Shown here piece after piece: positions 34,446-44,304 of a stretch of DNA of 64,000 nucleotides; within the stretch, counting starts at the first letter, position 1; the number at the start of each line of letters is the position of its first letter. Source of the DNA: an uncultured Shewanella sp. (GTDB lineage: Bacteria > Pseudomonadota > Gammaproteobacteria > Enterobacterales > Shewanellaceae); the NCBI RefSeq assembly GCF_947491715.1, contig NZ_CANLKR010000007.1:1-64000 (forward strand), read 5' to 3'. The notes beneath the pieces were generated by a model. The model was not told the origin of the DNA. It was given only the letters and a program-made list of their open reading frames with translations, and did not search any database. A program made the translations under genes and the position numbers.

Positions 34446-35333
34446 ATGCACGATACTGAATATCACAAAGGCATTTGCTATGCCATTGTGGCCTATACGC
34501 TGTGGGGAATTGCGCCTCTGTATTTTAAATTACTCAGTGATGTGCCTGCCACCGAGATTTTACTTCATCGTATCTTGTGGTCCTTTATTTTTGTCACTTT
34601 GCTTGTAGTGCTCTCTAGCAATACCGCTCGCCTAAGAGCCTTATTAAAAAGGCCAAAACAACTGGGTGTGCTATGTATCACGTCACTGTTAATTGCCGCT
34701 AATTGGCTCATTTTCATTTGGGCTGTCAATAATGATCACATGCTCGATGCCAGTCTAGGCTATTTTATTAATCCACTGGTCAATGTGTTATTAGGCATGT
34801 TATTTCTTGGAGAACGATTACGGAAATTGCAATGGTTAGCCTTATTATTCGCGGCTACAGGCGTTTTGTTGCAACTCATCTCGTTCGGCTCCATTCCAAC
34901 AATTTCATTAGTCTTAGCCCTTACCTTTGCTTTTTACGGTTTACTTCGCAAGAAAGTGAATGTCGATGCACAGACAGGATTGTTGGTTGAAACCGCTATT
35001 TTGGCTCCTGTGGCACTCTTGTATTTAATGCAAAATATTGATGGCTCACTGACCCATTTCATCGACAGTAACCTCTCTCGACAATTTCTCCTCATGAGTG
35101 CAGGCATTGTCACAACCGTTCCTTTGTTATGCTTTGCCGCCTCTGCTGTAAGGATCCCCTTATCCTTACTTGGCTTTTTTCAATATATTGGTCCCAGTAT
35201 CATGTTTATTATGGCCATTAGTTTATTTAATGAGCCCTTTGATAGTGAAGAAGCCACAACATTTGGCTTTATTTGGGCAGGGTTAATCCTATTCACCATC
35301 GATATTTTTTATAAGCGTAAAAAGTCACAATAA
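34446..35333 (+). CDS. rarD: RarD, EamA-family inner-membrane transporter
   Basis: A 295-aa polytopic protein with ten predicted membrane helices made of two EamA-type repeats. The RarD-specific N-terminus is clear (GICYAIVAYTLWGIAPLYFK, LLHRILWSFIF, NWLIFIWAVNNDHMLDASLG, GYFINPLVNVLLGMLFLGER). The family belongs to the drug/metabolite transporter superfamily; E. coli RarD is historically linked with chloramphenicol sensitivity, but the natural substrate is not known. The gene follows yigI by 107 bp and ends before a bidirectional terminator. Confidence 0.93.
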   Translation: MHDTEYHKGICYAIVAYTLWGIAPLYFKLLSDVPATEILLHRILWSFIFVTLLVVLSSNTARLRALLKRPKQLGVLCITSLLIAANWLIFIWAVNNDHMLDASLGYFINPLVNVLLGMLFLGERLRKLQWLALLFAATGVLLQLISFGSIPTISLVLALTFAFYGLLRKKVNVDAQTGLLVETAILAPVALLYLMQNIDGSLTHFIDSNLSRQFLLMSAGIVTTVPLLCFAASAVRIPLSLLGFFQYIGPSIMFIMAISLFNEPFDSEEATTFGFIWAGLILFTIDIFYKRKKSQ

Positions 35334-35340
35334 CCCATTA

Positions 35341-35364
35341 AAAAAGGCCGCAATACGCGGCCTT
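35341..35364. terminator. Bidirectional terminator between rarD and argA
   Basis: An 8-bp stem AAGGCCGC / GCGGCCTT with a 5-nt loop lies between two convergent genes. An A-run before the stem gives a U-run for transcripts coming from argA; the plus-strand side has only a weak U-tract. Confidence 0.75.
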
Positions 35365-35386
35365 AATGTTAATTGAAAATAAAGGC

Positions 35387-36706
35387 TTATAGTTCTAGCA
35401 ATAAAATTTTAGACTTACGCTGATAGTTATATAACTGCTTCTTTTTTTCTGGTAATTCATTCACTTCTACTATCTTAAAGCCATGTTCTAAAAACCAGTG
35501 AATACTGCGGGTTGTCAGCGCAAAAAGTCGCGAATAGCCTCTCACTCTCGCCTGACCGATAATGTTATTGAGCAACAAGCTACCTCTATCGGCATCTCGG
35601 TATTCGGGATGGACCACTAGACAGGCAAACTCGCCAGCATTATCTTCTTCAAAAGGATAGAAAGCAGCGCAGCCTATCACTAAGCTATCTCGTTCGATAA
35701 GCATGAACTGTTCGATTTCCATTTCCAGCTGTTCACGGGAGCGTCTCACTAGAATACCTTGCTCCTCAAGGGGGCGAATGAGATCTAAAACTCCGCCAAT
35801 ATCACGAATAGAGGCTCGACGTAAACGTTCTGCACTTTCCGTGACAATTTGCGTACCGACGCCATCACGAGAAAACATCTCTTGCAGCAGAGCACCATTA
35901 TCGAGATAACTAATAAAATGACATCGAGCCACACCATTGCGGCACGCATCGATACTGGCTTGAAGGAACTTTCTGGTACCAATGCCAATTGCATTGTCAT
36001 CCTCTGCATTCATTAAGAGCCCATGCACATCTGTAGGCATCAACTCAGCAAGCACCTTACCTTGTGAATTAAGAATGCCTTTTTCGCCACTAAAACCTAT
36101 CATTTTATCCGCTTTTAATTTCACAGCAATTTGCGTCGCGACTTCTTCAGCGGTTAAATTAAAGCTTTCTCCCGTCACAGACGCAGCTACTGGTCCCAAT
36201 AGTACAATACCGTGATGTTCGAGCTGACGCGCTAACCCTTGAGTATCGATTCGTCTCACTTTACCACTCAAACAAAAGTCGATACCGTCATCGATCCCTA
36301 AGGGCTGTGCAATTACAAAGTTACCACTCACCACATTGATTTGTGCACCTTGTAAAGGAGTATTGCTTAAACTCATGGACAAGCGAGCAGTAATATCTAA
36401 TTGCAACCCCCCTACCACTTGCTTAATCACTTTTAACGATGCCTCATCAGTGATCCTCACACCTCTATGGTATAAAGGCTTAATGCTCTGTGTGGATAAC
36501 GCCTCATCAATTTGAGGCCTGGCACCGTGTACCAGTACAATTTTAATTCCCAAACTATGCAGTAGGGCGATATCATTGATGATTGAGTGGAATTGATTTT
36601 GTGCTAACGCCTCCCCTCCCAACATCACCACAAACGTTTTCCCCCTATGCGCATTCACATAAGAAGCTGATTGACGAAACCCATTCACTAATTCAGTGGT
36701 ACGCAC
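35387..36706 (-). CDS. argA: N-acetylglutamate synthase ArgA
   Basis: First enzyme of arginine synthesis, acetylating glutamate with acetyl-CoA. The 439-aa protein has an N-terminal amino-acid-kinase-like domain (VVMLGGEALAQNQF, IVLVHGARPQIDEAL; residues about 20-285), which binds arginine as feedback inhibitor, and a C-terminal GNAT domain (about 295-435; FACLVVHPEYRDADRGSLLL). The start is GTG with GGTGAG about 8 nt upstream. A pair of ArgR boxes lies 173-207 bp upstream of the start. Confidence 0.95.
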   Translation of the reverse strand: MRTTELVNGFRQSASYVNAHRGKTFVVMLGGEALAQNQFHSIINDIALLHSLGIKIVLVHGARPQIDEALSTQSIKPLYHRGVRITDEASLKVIKQVVGGLQLDITARLSMSLSNTPLQGAQINVVSGNFVIAQPLGIDDGIDFCLSGKVRRIDTQGLARQLEHHGIVLLGPVAASVTGESFNLTAEEVATQIAVKLKADKMIGFSGEKGILNSQGKVLAELMPTDVHGLLMNAEDDNAIGIGTRKFLQASIDACRNGVARCHFISYLDNGALLQEMFSRDGVGTQIVTESAERLRRASIRDIGGVLDLIRPLEEQGILVRRSREQLEMEIEQFMLIERDSLVIGCAAFYPFEEDNAGEFACLVVHPEYRDADRGSLLLNNIIGQARVRGYSRLFALTTRSIHWFLEHGFKIVEVNELPEKKKQLYNYQRKSKILLLEL

Positions 36707-37008
36707 GCTAATATCTCACCTTACAGTAGACCATTACCTTTCCTTATCATCTTTTTGAGCACACATCGTTCCTATCAGCCAGTAAAACAAAGTCAATATC
36801 GACTGACCATGCCACAACGGCGTGATGCTTAAGTATAAGACAAACACTGTCGTTTATACGCTGTTCAATACATGATATTGCATTTTAATTCATTAAAAAA
36901 GCATTTATTCTCACTTTAGCCAAATTAAGAGTAAACACAACATGCTGTTAAATAATTGAGACAAAGAATAGAAAAGATGAATAATCAGAGGGTAATGAAA
37001 TTTTAGGC
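36707..37008. other. Upstream region of argA
   Basis: About 300 bp holding the ArgR operator (36879-36913) and presumably the argA promoter. No ORF or RNA gene is seen. Confidence 0.5.
36879..36913. promoter_or_regulatory. Predicted ArgR operator (two ARG boxes)
   Basis: The first box core TGCATTTTAATTCA fits the TG(A/C)AT-N4-AT(T/G)CA consensus exactly. A second, weaker copy (AGCATTTATTCTCA) begins 21 bp later, which is the spacing of paired 18-bp ARG boxes separated by 3 bp. It is upstream of argA, a known target of ArgR with arginine. Confidence 0.65.
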
Positions 37009-37040
37009 AAAAAAAAGCCCCTTTTAAAGGGGGCTTTTTT
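37009..37040. terminator. Terminator after rpmB-rpmG
   Basis: The GC stem AAAAGCCCC / GGGGGCTTTT is flanked by A- and T-runs on both sides, 18 nt beyond the rpmG stop codon. It could serve both directions. Confidence 0.85.
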
Positions 37041-37058
37041 AGAAGTTAACTCAAATAA

Positions 37059-37232
37059 TTATTTGATTTTAGCTTCTTTATACATAACGTGCTGACGAAT
37101 AACTGGATCAAATTTTTTGATTTCCATTTTCTCAGGCATGTTACGCTTGTTCTTTTCAGTCGTGTAGAAATGACCTGTTTTAGCGCTAGACACTAACTTG
37201 ATCTTCTCACGATTACCTTTTGATTTAGCCAT
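37059..37232 (-). CDS. rpmG: 50S ribosomal protein L33
   Basis: A 57-codon ORF reading [20 protein letters not shown], then [20 protein letters not shown] and [17 protein letters not shown]. This is the zinc-free type of L33: the four cysteines of the C+ form are absent. It lies 6 bp downstream of rpmB, as in most gammaproteobacteria. Confidence 0.96.
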
Positions 37233-37238
37233 CGTTTA

Positions 37239-37475
37239 TTACACCTTTTCGCCGCGGGCACGAAGTTCTGCAACAACAGTTTCGATACCTTTTTTATCAA
37301 TGATACGAATACCTTTAGTCGATACACGTAGCTGTACGAAGCGCTTTTCATCTTCTAACCAGAAACGGTGGTTCTGTAGGTTAGGTAAAAAACGACGACG
37401 AGTCGCGTTTTTCGCGTGCGAACGGTTGTTACCAACCATAGGTCGCTTGCCAGTTACTTGGCATACTCTTGACAT
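37239..37475 (-). CDS. rpmB: 50S ribosomal protein L28
   Basis: A 78-aa protein starting [20 protein letters not shown], with the basic [18 protein letters not shown] segment of L28. The ATG at 37475 is preceded by GGAGA; the longer ORF to 37490 is not needed. It is the first gene of the rpmB-rpmG operon and carries a strong promoter. Confidence 0.97.
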   Translation of the reverse strand: MSRVCQVTGKRPMVGNNRSHAKNATRRRFLPNLQNHRFWLEDEKRFVQLRVSTKGIRIIDKKGIETVVAELRARGEKV

Positions 37476-37561
37476 GTCAATCTTCTCCAAAAACAGTTTT
37501 AACGCTCAAGCATTAATGTACCCCGTAAGGCCGTCGCCCGAGGCACACAAAGAGGGCGCAT

Positions 37562-37590
37562 TTTATACAGGATCTTAAATCAAAGATCAA
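37562..37590 (-). promoter_or_regulatory. Predicted rpmB-rpmG promoter
   Basis: Minus strand: -35 TTGATC (37585-37590), 17-bp spacer, -10 TATAAA (37562-37567) followed by a GC-rich ATGCGCCC discriminator. It is about 85 bp upstream of the L28 start codon and just past the radC stop. Confidence 0.65.
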
Positions 37591-37598
37591 GGAATAGA

Positions 37599-38276
37599 TC
37601 AATCTATCCATCCCCGTTCAGCGAAAGAAACACAGTAGTTATCACCAATAACTATATGATCTAATAAAGAAACATCGATAGTTAATAGGGCGTGTTTTAA
37701 TCGCTCAGTTATTCGCCTATCTGCTTGACTGGGCTCAGCAATCCCAGAAGGATGGTTGTGGCACACAATCACAGCAGCGGCTTTCTTTTCAAGCACTAGG
37801 CTAACCACTTCTCGTGGATAGACAGAGGCAGAATCTATGGTGCCACGGAATAATTCAACAAACTGAATGACTCTGTGCTGACTATCTAGCAATAAAACGC
37901 CAAAGACTTCATAGGCACGATCTGCTAATTGTCTCATTAAATAGTCTCGAGTTAAATCAGGATTTGATAAAATTTTCCCTCTTTTCAGGTTTTCTTTAGA
38001 AATTCGACGACTTAATTCCATCGCAGCCTGTAATTGAGCATATTTTACTGGCCCCATTCCTTTCAATTCACACACTTGTTGCTGTGAAGCCGCCAATAAA
38101 GCTCTCAAACTACCAAAATGGATAATTGCATCACGAGCCAATGTCACCGCACTTTGCCCTTTTAACCCAACTCTGAGTAATACTGCTAATAATTCGGCAT
38201 CAGATAAACTATCAACGCCTTTTAACAGCAACTTATCCCTAGGCCCTTCTCCCACAGGCCAATCAGAAATCCCCAT
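37599..38276 (-). CDS. radC: RadC family JAB/MPN-domain protein
   Basis: A 225-aa protein with an N-terminal helix-hairpin-helix part (about 1-100; [34 protein letters not shown]) and a C-terminal MPN domain with the metalloprotease-type motif HNHPSG-x4-SQAD. The family name comes from an E. coli mapping later shown to be unrelated to repair; the true function is unsettled. The ATG at 38276 has GAGGTGG upstream; the ORF start at 38333 is not supported. It is divergent from coaBC. Confidence 0.92.
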   Translation of the reverse strand: MGISDWPVGEGPRDKLLLKGVDSLSDAELLAVLLRVGLKGQSAVTLARDAIIHFGSLRALLAASQQQVCELKGMGPVKYAQLQAAMELSRRISKENLKRGKILSNPDLTRDYLMRQLADRAYEVFGVLLLDSQHRVIQFVELFRGTIDSASVYPREVVSLVLEKKAAAVIVCHNHPSGIAEPSQADRRITERLKHALLTIDVSLLDHIVIGDNYCVSFAERGWID

Positions 38277-38425
38277 TTGCCACCTCATCTGCAACCCATC
38301 GTGCTTCTTTAGAGTATGGCTGTAAATACTCACAAGATGTCAAAATCAAATCGAAGATCCTCTCCATACACTTTTTATGGTATCTTATGGGGTTAAGAAA
38401 TTCAGTGAACGCTTGGCAATGGATC

Positions 38426-39634
38426 ATGAGTCTGACAAATAAAAATATCCTTTTAGGCATTGGCGGAGGAATTGCCGCTTATAAATCCGCAGAGTTAGTG
38501 CGCCGATTAAAAGATTGTGGAGCCAATGTAAGGGTGGTGATGAGCCAAGGTGCTCAAGCCTTTATTACGCCGCTCACGTTGCAAGCCCTATCAGGCCACC
38601 CTGTCGCAACCGATTTACTCGATCCAGCAGCTGAAGCCGCTATGGGGCACATAGAACTTGCTCGTTGGGCTGATTTAGTCATAATCGCGCCCGCTACGGC
38701 CAATTTACTCGCGCGTGTTAATGCTGGCATGGCTGATGAGCTGATCACGACAAGCTGCTTAGCCACCGACGCACCCGTGGTTGTCTGTCCCGCCATGAAC
38801 CAGCAGATGTACCAAAATCAAGCCACACAAGATAACTTACAGCAATTACAAGACAAAGGGATTACCGTCTGGGGTCCCGGCATTGGCAGTCAAGCCTGTG
38901 GGGAAACAGGTCCAGGTCGTCTGCTCGAAGCCGATGAGATTACCCAGCGGGCTAATGACTTTTTTTCCCCAAAATTACTGGAAAAGATCAATATCTTGCT
39001 CACCGCAGGCCCTACAAGAGAAGCCATTGATCCTGTTAGGTATATTTCCAACCACAGCTCAGGAAAAATGGGGTTTGCCCTTGCTAAAGCCGCTTACGAT
39101 CTCGGTGCCAACGTCACTTTAGTCTCCGGTCCCGTCAATCTTAACACCCCTCAAGGTATTACACGTATTGATGTGGATAGCGCAGCGCAAATGCAAGCCG
39201 CGGTTATGGAACAGATTAATGAACAAGATATCTTTATTGGCTGCGCTGCTGTCGCCGATTATCGCGTCACCGAAGTAGCTGATAATAAAATTAAAAAAAC
39301 CACTGATGCCGACACCATGACGTTGAAGTTAATAAAAAACCCCGATATTCTCGCCAGCGTGAGTCAATTAAAAAATAAGCCTTTTACTGTCGGATTCGCA
39401 GCAGAAACACAAGATGTTATCCACTATGCCAAAGAGAAGCTTATTCGCAAAAACCTCGACATGATTGCAGCCAATGATGTCTCCCAAGCCGAACTGGGAT
39501 TTAATGCCGATAATAATGCTCTTTGTGTACTTTGGCATGAGGGCCAGCACATGCTTCCCGCCACAGACAAGTACACGCTCGCTAAACAATTATTATCGCT
39601 TATCGCCCAAAGAAGGCGCAATGGATCAACATAG
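38426..39634 (+). CDS. coaBC: Bifunctional phosphopantothenoylcysteine decarboxylase/synthetase CoaBC
   Basis: Converts 4'-phosphopantothenate and cysteine to 4'-phosphopantetheine in coenzyme A synthesis. The 402-aa product has the N-terminal flavoprotein CoaC domain ([20 protein letters not shown]; active-site histidine in [21 protein letters not shown]) and the C-terminal CoaB domain ([26 protein letters not shown]). I start at the ATG at 38426; the ORF begins at 38387. In many gammaproteobacteria dut lies between coaBC and slmA; here slmA follows after 151 bp with no dut. Confidence 0.96.
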   Translation: MSLTNKNILLGIGGGIAAYKSAELVRRLKDCGANVRVVMSQGAQAFITPLTLQALSGHPVATDLLDPAAEAAMGHIELARWADLVIIAPATANLLARVNAGMADELITTSCLATDAPVVVCPAMNQQMYQNQATQDNLQQLQDKGITVWGPGIGSQACGETGPGRLLEADEITQRANDFFSPKLLEKINILLTAGPTREAIDPVRYISNHSSGKMGFALAKAAYDLGANVTLVSGPVNLNTPQGITRIDVDSAAQMQAAVMEQINEQDIFIGCAAVADYRVTEVADNKIKKTTDADTMTLKLIKNPDILASVSQLKNKPFTVGFAAETQDVIHYAKEKLIRKNLDMIAANDVSQAELGFNADNNALCVLWHEGQHMLPATDKYTLAKQLLSLIAQRRRNGST

Positions 39635-39785
39635 CGTTATTTAAACATTCACCCTATTTTTAAGCATTATTGAAAGAGCTGCGATGAGGCTCTGCTCAAA
39701 GAGCAGGCCTTAATACATTAGCGATATAACACCCACTATATCCGCTCTATGCGTGCTCAGTTGTAATCGAGTAAAGGATATTGAC

Positions 39786-40379
39786 ATGGCTGCCAGCCCA
39801 AAAATCAATCGTCGCGAACACATATTACAGTCACTCGCGACCATGTTAGAAACCAGTCCAGGCCAACGTATTACCACCGCAAAATTAGCCGCCGAAGTGG
39901 GCGTTTCTGAAGCCGCTTTATACAGACACTTTCCCAGTAAAGCGCGTATGTTTGAAGGATTAATCGAGTTTATTGAAACATCATTACTGTCACGTATAAA
40001 CCTCATCATGGAAGAAGAAAAAGACACCATGAAGCGCTGCCAGCAGTTATTACAATTATTACTCGTCTTTGCTGAGCGTAATCCAGGGATCTCCAGAGTC
40101 CTCAATGGCGATGCACTATTAGGTGAAAATGAGCGCCTTCGAAGCCGCATAAGCCAACTTTTTGCCAAAATTGAAACCCATTTAAAGCAAATTTTACGGG
40201 AAAAGTCCTTAAGAGAAGCCGCAGGATTTACGTTAGATGAATCCATGTTAGCCAATTTACTCCTCGCAATAGCCGAAGGTCGTATTGCCCAATTTGTCCG
40301 CAGTGAGTTTAAAATAAAACCCACGCATAACTTTACCGAGCAATGGCACTTTATTCAGCAGCAATTGCTACAAAGTTAA
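39786..40379 (+). CDS. slmA: Nucleoid occlusion factor SlmA
   Basis: TetR-family DNA-binding protein that blocks FtsZ-ring assembly over the nucleoid. The 197-aa product begins [20 protein letters not shown] and has the HTH segment [20 protein letters not shown], followed by the helical ligand/dimer domain that in SlmA binds the FtsZ C-terminal peptide. The ATG at 39786 has AAAGGA upstream. Its position after coaBC is conserved. Confidence 0.95.
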   Translation: MAASPKINRREHILQSLATMLETSPGQRITTAKLAAEVGVSEAALYRHFPSKARMFEGLIEFIETSLLSRINLIMEEEKDTMKRCQQLLQLLLVFAERNPGISRVLNGDALLGENERLRSRISQLFAKIETHLKQILREKSLREAAGFTLDESMLANLLLAIAEGRIAQFVRSEFKIKPTHNFTEQWHFIQQQLLQS

Positions 40380-40473
40380 CGAATATCGCCTTATTGCTAA
40401 GATCTAGGGAAATGATAAAACCTATTCACTAGGCACATTTTAAAAAACACATACATTACTACAAGGAAGTTAA

Positions 40474-42459
40474 ATGAATTTATTTCGCGCATTGTTTTTT
40501 ATTGCGTTGTGCTTGTGTACTCAAGTATGCGCAGAAACGGAAGTGAAGAAGAACACACTTGAACTCAGTACACTTTTCAGCCTTTCCAGTGAATTTAGCC
40601 AAGTTAAAATCTCCCCCAATGGCGACTACATCAGTGCCATTAAAGTGTTTGAAGCTAAAAAATTACTCATCACACTTGACACAAAAACAAAAAAACTCCT
40701 GCATGCAGTCCATTTTCCGGATAATGCCCAAGTGGGCGATTATGCCTGGGCCAATCATGAACGTATAGTATTACAAAAAGAATACCTCAAAGGCTGGAGT
40801 GATGTGCCGGAGTATCACGGCGAACTCTATGCGGTGAATGCCAACGGCTCAAAACCCGCCTACCTATTTGGTTACCAAAGTAACGAAATGCAAACAGGTT
40901 CAAACATTAAGAAACAAACCCCGATCCGCGCCACAGCATTCATTCTCGATGCACTGCCTAATGATAATCGCTACATGCTCGTTTCAGCCATTCCTTGGTC
41001 TGGTTCTAAAGGAAGAACATTAAATCCTGAAACGAACAAAATCGTTTATCGCGTCGATATTTATAAAGGGTTACGTAAAAAAATTGCACGCGCTCCTATC
41101 GCTAATTCACACTTCTTAACCGACAACGAAGGTCAACTGCGCTTTATCAGTGGCACCAATGATCACATTCATTATCACCTATTCTACCGACAAGATAGCC
41201 AATGGATAAACACAGATAAGTTTCACTTTGGCTTGGATGACTTAACACCTATTGCCTTTGGAGAGGATGACAATCAAGTCTATGTCTTGGGGCGTGAAGC
41301 TGGCCAAACTCGCGGCGTTTATCAGCTCAATGTTAAAACCGGTGATAAACAAAAAATAAGTCAAGATAGCACGGTCGATCCCCATCACGTTTGGATCAAT
41401 AATACCAATAAAAAACTGTACGCCGTAGAATATGAAAATGGTTACCCTGAATATGAATTTGTTAACAATAAAGATATTTATGCCCAATACACTAAGCAAC
41501 TTCTCGCTGCTTTACCGGGCCATCAAATTCGCCTTGTCAGTCAAACAACTGATAACAAAAAATTAATCATTGACGCGTTCAACGACCGAAATCCCGGCGA
41601 TTATTATTTGTTTGATACCGAAACCGTCAAACTGGAATACTTATTCTCAAAAAAATCTTGGCTCGATCCTGAGCAAATGGCTGACGTTAAACCCGTTAGC
41701 TTCACCGCCCGAGATGGTAAAACCATTCATGGTTTCTTGACCTTACCTTTCGGCGTGGATGCTAAAAATTTACCCCTAGTGGTTAATCCTCATGGCGGCC
41801 CTTACGGTGTCAGAGATGGGTGGCAGTTTGACCCACAAAATCAGCTCTTCGCTCAACAAGGCATCGCGGTATTGCAAGTGAACTTTCGTGGTTCTGGTGG
41901 CTACGGCGCCGCTTTTGAAGCCTTAGGTCATCAAAAATGGGGCACTGACATTCAATATGACATTATCGATGGCACCAAAGATTTAATCACACAGGGCATC
42001 GTCGACAAAAACCGTATTTGTATTGTTGGCGGCAGCTTTGGTGGCTACAGTGCACTGCAAAGCTCAATCATCGAACCGGATTTATTTCAATGCGCCATCG
42101 GCATGTTTGGGGTATACGATCTGGAACTTATGTTTAAAGAAGGTGACGTCTCTCGAAGAAAAACAGGACAAGCTTACCTAAGCACAGTACTGGGTAAAAA
42201 TGTCGCTCAACTCAACGCCATGTCACCCACTCACCATGTGGATAAACTTAAAGCCAAGCTGTTACTCATTCATGGTGGCAATGATGATCGTGCCCCCATT
42301 GAACATTTTGAAGCATTAACATCGGCCTTAAAACAGCAAGCCTATCCCTATGACACATTAGTGCTAGATAACGAAGGCCATGGGTTTTATAAAGATGAGC
42401 ATACAGCCCAAGCCTATCAAAAAATGCTCAGCTTCTTGAAAGAAAATCTGAAGCTTTAA
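40474..42459 (+). CDS. S9-family (prolyl oligopeptidase-type) serine peptidase, exported
   Basis: The 661-aa precursor has an N-terminal signal peptide (LFRALFFIALCLCTQVCA), an N-terminal beta-propeller-like part (about 30-400; for example QVKISPNGDYISAIK) and a C-terminal alpha/beta hydrolase domain. Catalytic residues are visible: Ser in VGGSFGGYSALQSS, Asp in HGGNDDRAPIEHFEA and His in NEGHGFYKDE. It is likely a periplasmic aminopeptidase or oligopeptidase of the acylaminoacyl-peptidase type; the substrate is unknown. The ATG is preceded by AAGGAAGT. Confidence 0.88.
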   Translation: MNLFRALFFIALCLCTQVCAETEVKKNTLELSTLFSLSSEFSQVKISPNGDYISAIKVFEAKKLLITLDTKTKKLLHAVHFPDNAQVGDYAWANHERIVLQKEYLKGWSDVPEYHGELYAVNANGSKPAYLFGYQSNEMQTGSNIKKQTPIRATAFILDALPNDNRYMLVSAIPWSGSKGRTLNPETNKIVYRVDIYKGLRKKIARAPIANSHFLTDNEGQLRFISGTNDHIHYHLFYRQDSQWINTDKFHFGLDDLTPIAFGEDDNQVYVLGREAGQTRGVYQLNVKTGDKQKISQDSTVDPHHVWINNTNKKLYAVEYENGYPEYEFVNNKDIYAQYTKQLLAALPGHQIRLVSQTTDNKKLIIDAFNDRNPGDYYLFDTETVKLEYLFSKKSWLDPEQMADVKPVSFTARDGKTIHGFLTLPFGVDAKNLPLVVNPHGGPYGVRDGWQFDPQNQLFAQQGIAVLQVNFRGSGGYGAAFEALGHQKWGTDIQYDIIDGTKDLITQGIVDKNRICIVGGSFGGYSALQSSIIEPDLFQCAIGMFGVYDLELMFKEGDVSRRKTGQAYLSTVLGKNVAQLNAMSPTHHVDKLKAKLLLIHGGNDDRAPIEHFEALTSALKQQAYPYDTLVLDNEGHGFYKDEHTAQAYQKMLSFLKENLKL

Positions 42460-42735
42460 GACGTTATATACCCAAGCACATGAGAGTGACGCCCATAGCA
42501 TCCTCTCTTTCCTCTCGAAAATGGATAAATTTGAGTATAAATATGCTTAAAATAAAGGTATCCTGCTGCTTTGTTATTGCGCGATTTTATGAATTGACTC
42601 CAGTGTTAAGGTCACGCAATAAAACAAATAATCATTTTAACGTTAACCTGCGAGCAGTAAAGCACGCAGTCAAACTGTAATCGTTACCAAAATATCGTTA
42701 CTCAATACCGCTAGTTAGCTCTAGTGGAGGACACA

Positions 42736-43395
42736 ATGACATTAACAGATCAAACATTAAGTGCATCCGCTCGCCAAGTACAAACCGCACTCATTGAGCG
42801 AGGCTTAGAAACGCCTATGTTACCTTGCGAGCTGTCAAAGGAAGAACGCAAACAACAAATTGAAGCCCATATGCACGGTATTCTCACGTTAATGTCATTA
42901 GATTTAAGCGACGACAGCTTATGCGATACACCAAGACGCATCGCTAAAATGTACGTCGATGAGATTTTCTCTGGTTTAGACTATGCGAACTTTCCGAAAA
43001 TCACCGTCATTGAAAACAAGATGGGTTTCGATGAAATGGTGAAAGTGAAAGACATCAGCATGACCAGTACTTGTGAGCATCACTTGGTCACCATCGATGG
43101 TCTCGCCACTGTGGCCTATTTGCCCCGTAAGAACATCATTGGCCTGTCGAAAATCAACCGTATCGTACGCTTTTTTGCTCAGCGCCCTCAAGTACAAGAA
43201 AGGCTGACCCAGCAAGTGCTGGTAGCACTGCAAACCTTACTCGATACACAAGATGTGGCGGTTAAAATGGATGCGGTGCATTACTGCGTAAAATCACGGG
43301 GCATTATGGATTCCACCAGCTCAACCACCACCACGGCGCTGGGAGGCATTTTTAAATCCAATCCCGCTACTCGCGCCGAATTCCTACACCAGTAG
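42736..43395 (+). CDS. folE: GTP cyclohydrolase I
   Basis: Converts GTP to 7,8-dihydroneopterin triphosphate for folate synthesis. The 219-aa product contains zinc ligands in [13 protein letters not shown] (Cys and His) and in [12 protein letters not shown] (Cys), plus [14 protein letters not shown]. The ATG at 42736 has GGAGG just upstream; the ORF can be read from 42724 (GTG), which would put the ribosome site inside the gene. The last codons (LHQ, stop) are also the first unit of a 16-bp tandem array. Confidence 0.95.
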   Translation: MTLTDQTLSASARQVQTALIERGLETPMLPCELSKEERKQQIEAHMHGILTLMSLDLSDDSLCDTPRRIAKMYVDEIFSGLDYANFPKITVIENKMGFDEMVKVKDISMTSTCEHHLVTIDGLATVAYLPRKNIIGLSKINRIVRFFAQRPQVQERLTQQVLVALQTLLDTQDVAVKMDAVHYCVKSRGIMDSTSSTTTTALGGIFKSNPATRAEFLHQ

Positions 43396-43496
43396 AGAGC
43401 TTCATCAGTAGAAAGCTTCATCAGTAAAGAGCTACACCAGTAAAGTGCCTCATCGGTAAAGGTGTTTCATCAATGAAAAGCGGCATCAGTTGAGCA
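43384..43496 (+). repeat. Degenerate 16-bp tandem repeat at the folE 3' end
   Basis: Seven head-to-tail units of 16 bp (one of 17), first unit CTACACCAGTAGAGAG, second CTTCATCAGTAGAAAG. The common core is C-T-N-CA-Y-CAGTA-R-A-G. The first unit encodes the final residues and stop codon of folE, and the rest is non-coding up to a terminator. It appears to have grown by slippage from the folE end. Confidence 0.8.
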
Positions 43497-43508
43497 TGTC
43501 GCCAACAA

Positions 43509-43535
43509 AAAAGCAGCGTAAACAACGCTGCTTTT
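43509..43535. terminator. Bidirectional terminator between folE and pyrE
   Basis: Perfect 11-bp stem AAAAGCAGCGT / ACGCTGCTTTT with a 5-nt loop between convergent genes. A- and T-rich arms provide U-runs in both directions. Confidence 0.85.
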
Positions 43536-43555
43536 CTCGTTCAAACTATCCCTTT

Positions 43556-44203
43556 TTAAGCGTCAATACCGTATTGGTCGCGATAAGCACTCACTGAGGC
43601 CAATTGTGGCTCCATGCCAGTCTGCTTGGATAAATATTGAATTAAGTCACCTAACTTGATGATCGAAATAATATCACAGCCAAAATCACGCTCCACCTCT
43701 TGAATGGCTGACAGTTCTCCCTTGCCTTTCTCTTGTCTGTCCAATGCAATGAGCACGCCGGCCAGCTGCGCGCCTTGAGCCCCAATAATCTCCATGGATT
43801 CTCGAATTGCCGTGCCGGCGGTGATCACATCATCCACCAACATCACTCGCCCTTGCAGTTCACTGCCGACTAAGCTGCCGCCTTCGCCATGATCTTTCTT
43901 TTCTTTACGATTAAAACAATAAGGTTTATCAATATCATGATGATCGCACAAGGCCACTGCCGTGGTGGTGGCAATAGGGATGCCTTTATAAGCTGGCCCA
44001 AATAACAAATCATATTCTACATTTGAGTCCATTAACGCAGCAGCATAAAAACGTCCTAAACGGGCAAGATCCCGCCCCGTATTAAACAGCCCAGCATTAA
44101 AGAAATAAGGACTCACACGACCTGACTTTAACGTAAATTCGCCAAATTTTAAGACACCGCGCTCTAAAGCAAACTCAATAAACTCACGTTGATACGCTTT
44201 CAC
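43556..44203 (-). CDS. pyrE: Orotate phosphoribosyltransferase PyrE
   Basis: Joins orotate to PRPP in pyrimidine synthesis. The 215-aa product reads (GTG)[20 protein letters not shown], with the family's [18 protein letters not shown] and PRPP loop [18 protein letters not shown] choose GTG at 44203 because GAGGAG lies 6-7 nt upstream and the N-terminus then matches E. coli PyrE; the ORF to 44248 would run across the attenuator. It is 101 bp downstream of rph. Confidence 0.95.
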   Translation of the reverse strand: MKAYQREFIEFALERGVLKFGEFTLKSGRVSPYFFNAGLFNTGRDLARLGRFYAAALMDSNVEYDLLFGPAYKGIPIATTTAVALCDHHDIDKPYCFNRKEKKDHGEGGSLVGSELQGRVMLVDDVITAGTAIRESMEIIGAQGAQLAGVLIALDRQEKGKGELSAIQEVERDFGCDIISIIKLGDLIQYLSKQTGMEPQLASVSAYRDQYGIDA

Positions 44204-44255
44204 TTTTTTCTCCTCATTGCTTAAAAAACATTGCTTAAAAAGACACACCCATAAA

Positions 44256-44279
44256 AAAGGACCCTCATTCGGATCCTTT
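44256..44279 (-). terminator. rph-pyrE intercistronic attenuator
   Basis: The minus-strand RNA forms a 9-bp stem AAAGGATCC / GGGTCCTTT (one G-U pair) with a 6-nt loop, followed by TTTA. It lies 26 nt after the rph stop codon and 50 nt before the pyrE start. In E. coli a hairpin in this place couples pyrE expression to UTP through ribosome position at the end of rph. Confidence 0.75.
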
Positions 44280-44304
44280 AAATAATTATTTAATCATCAA
44301 CAGA

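Noticed and set aside
39710..40324. 204-aa minus-strand ORF opposite slmA
   Set aside because: It is an antisense shadow of slmA, whose plus-strand product is clearly a TetR-family protein.
42480..42680. 66-aa plus-strand ORF between the S9 peptidase gene and folE
   Set aside because: There is no ribosome site or similarity, and the base composition is that of intergenic DNA; the region more likely holds the folE promoter.
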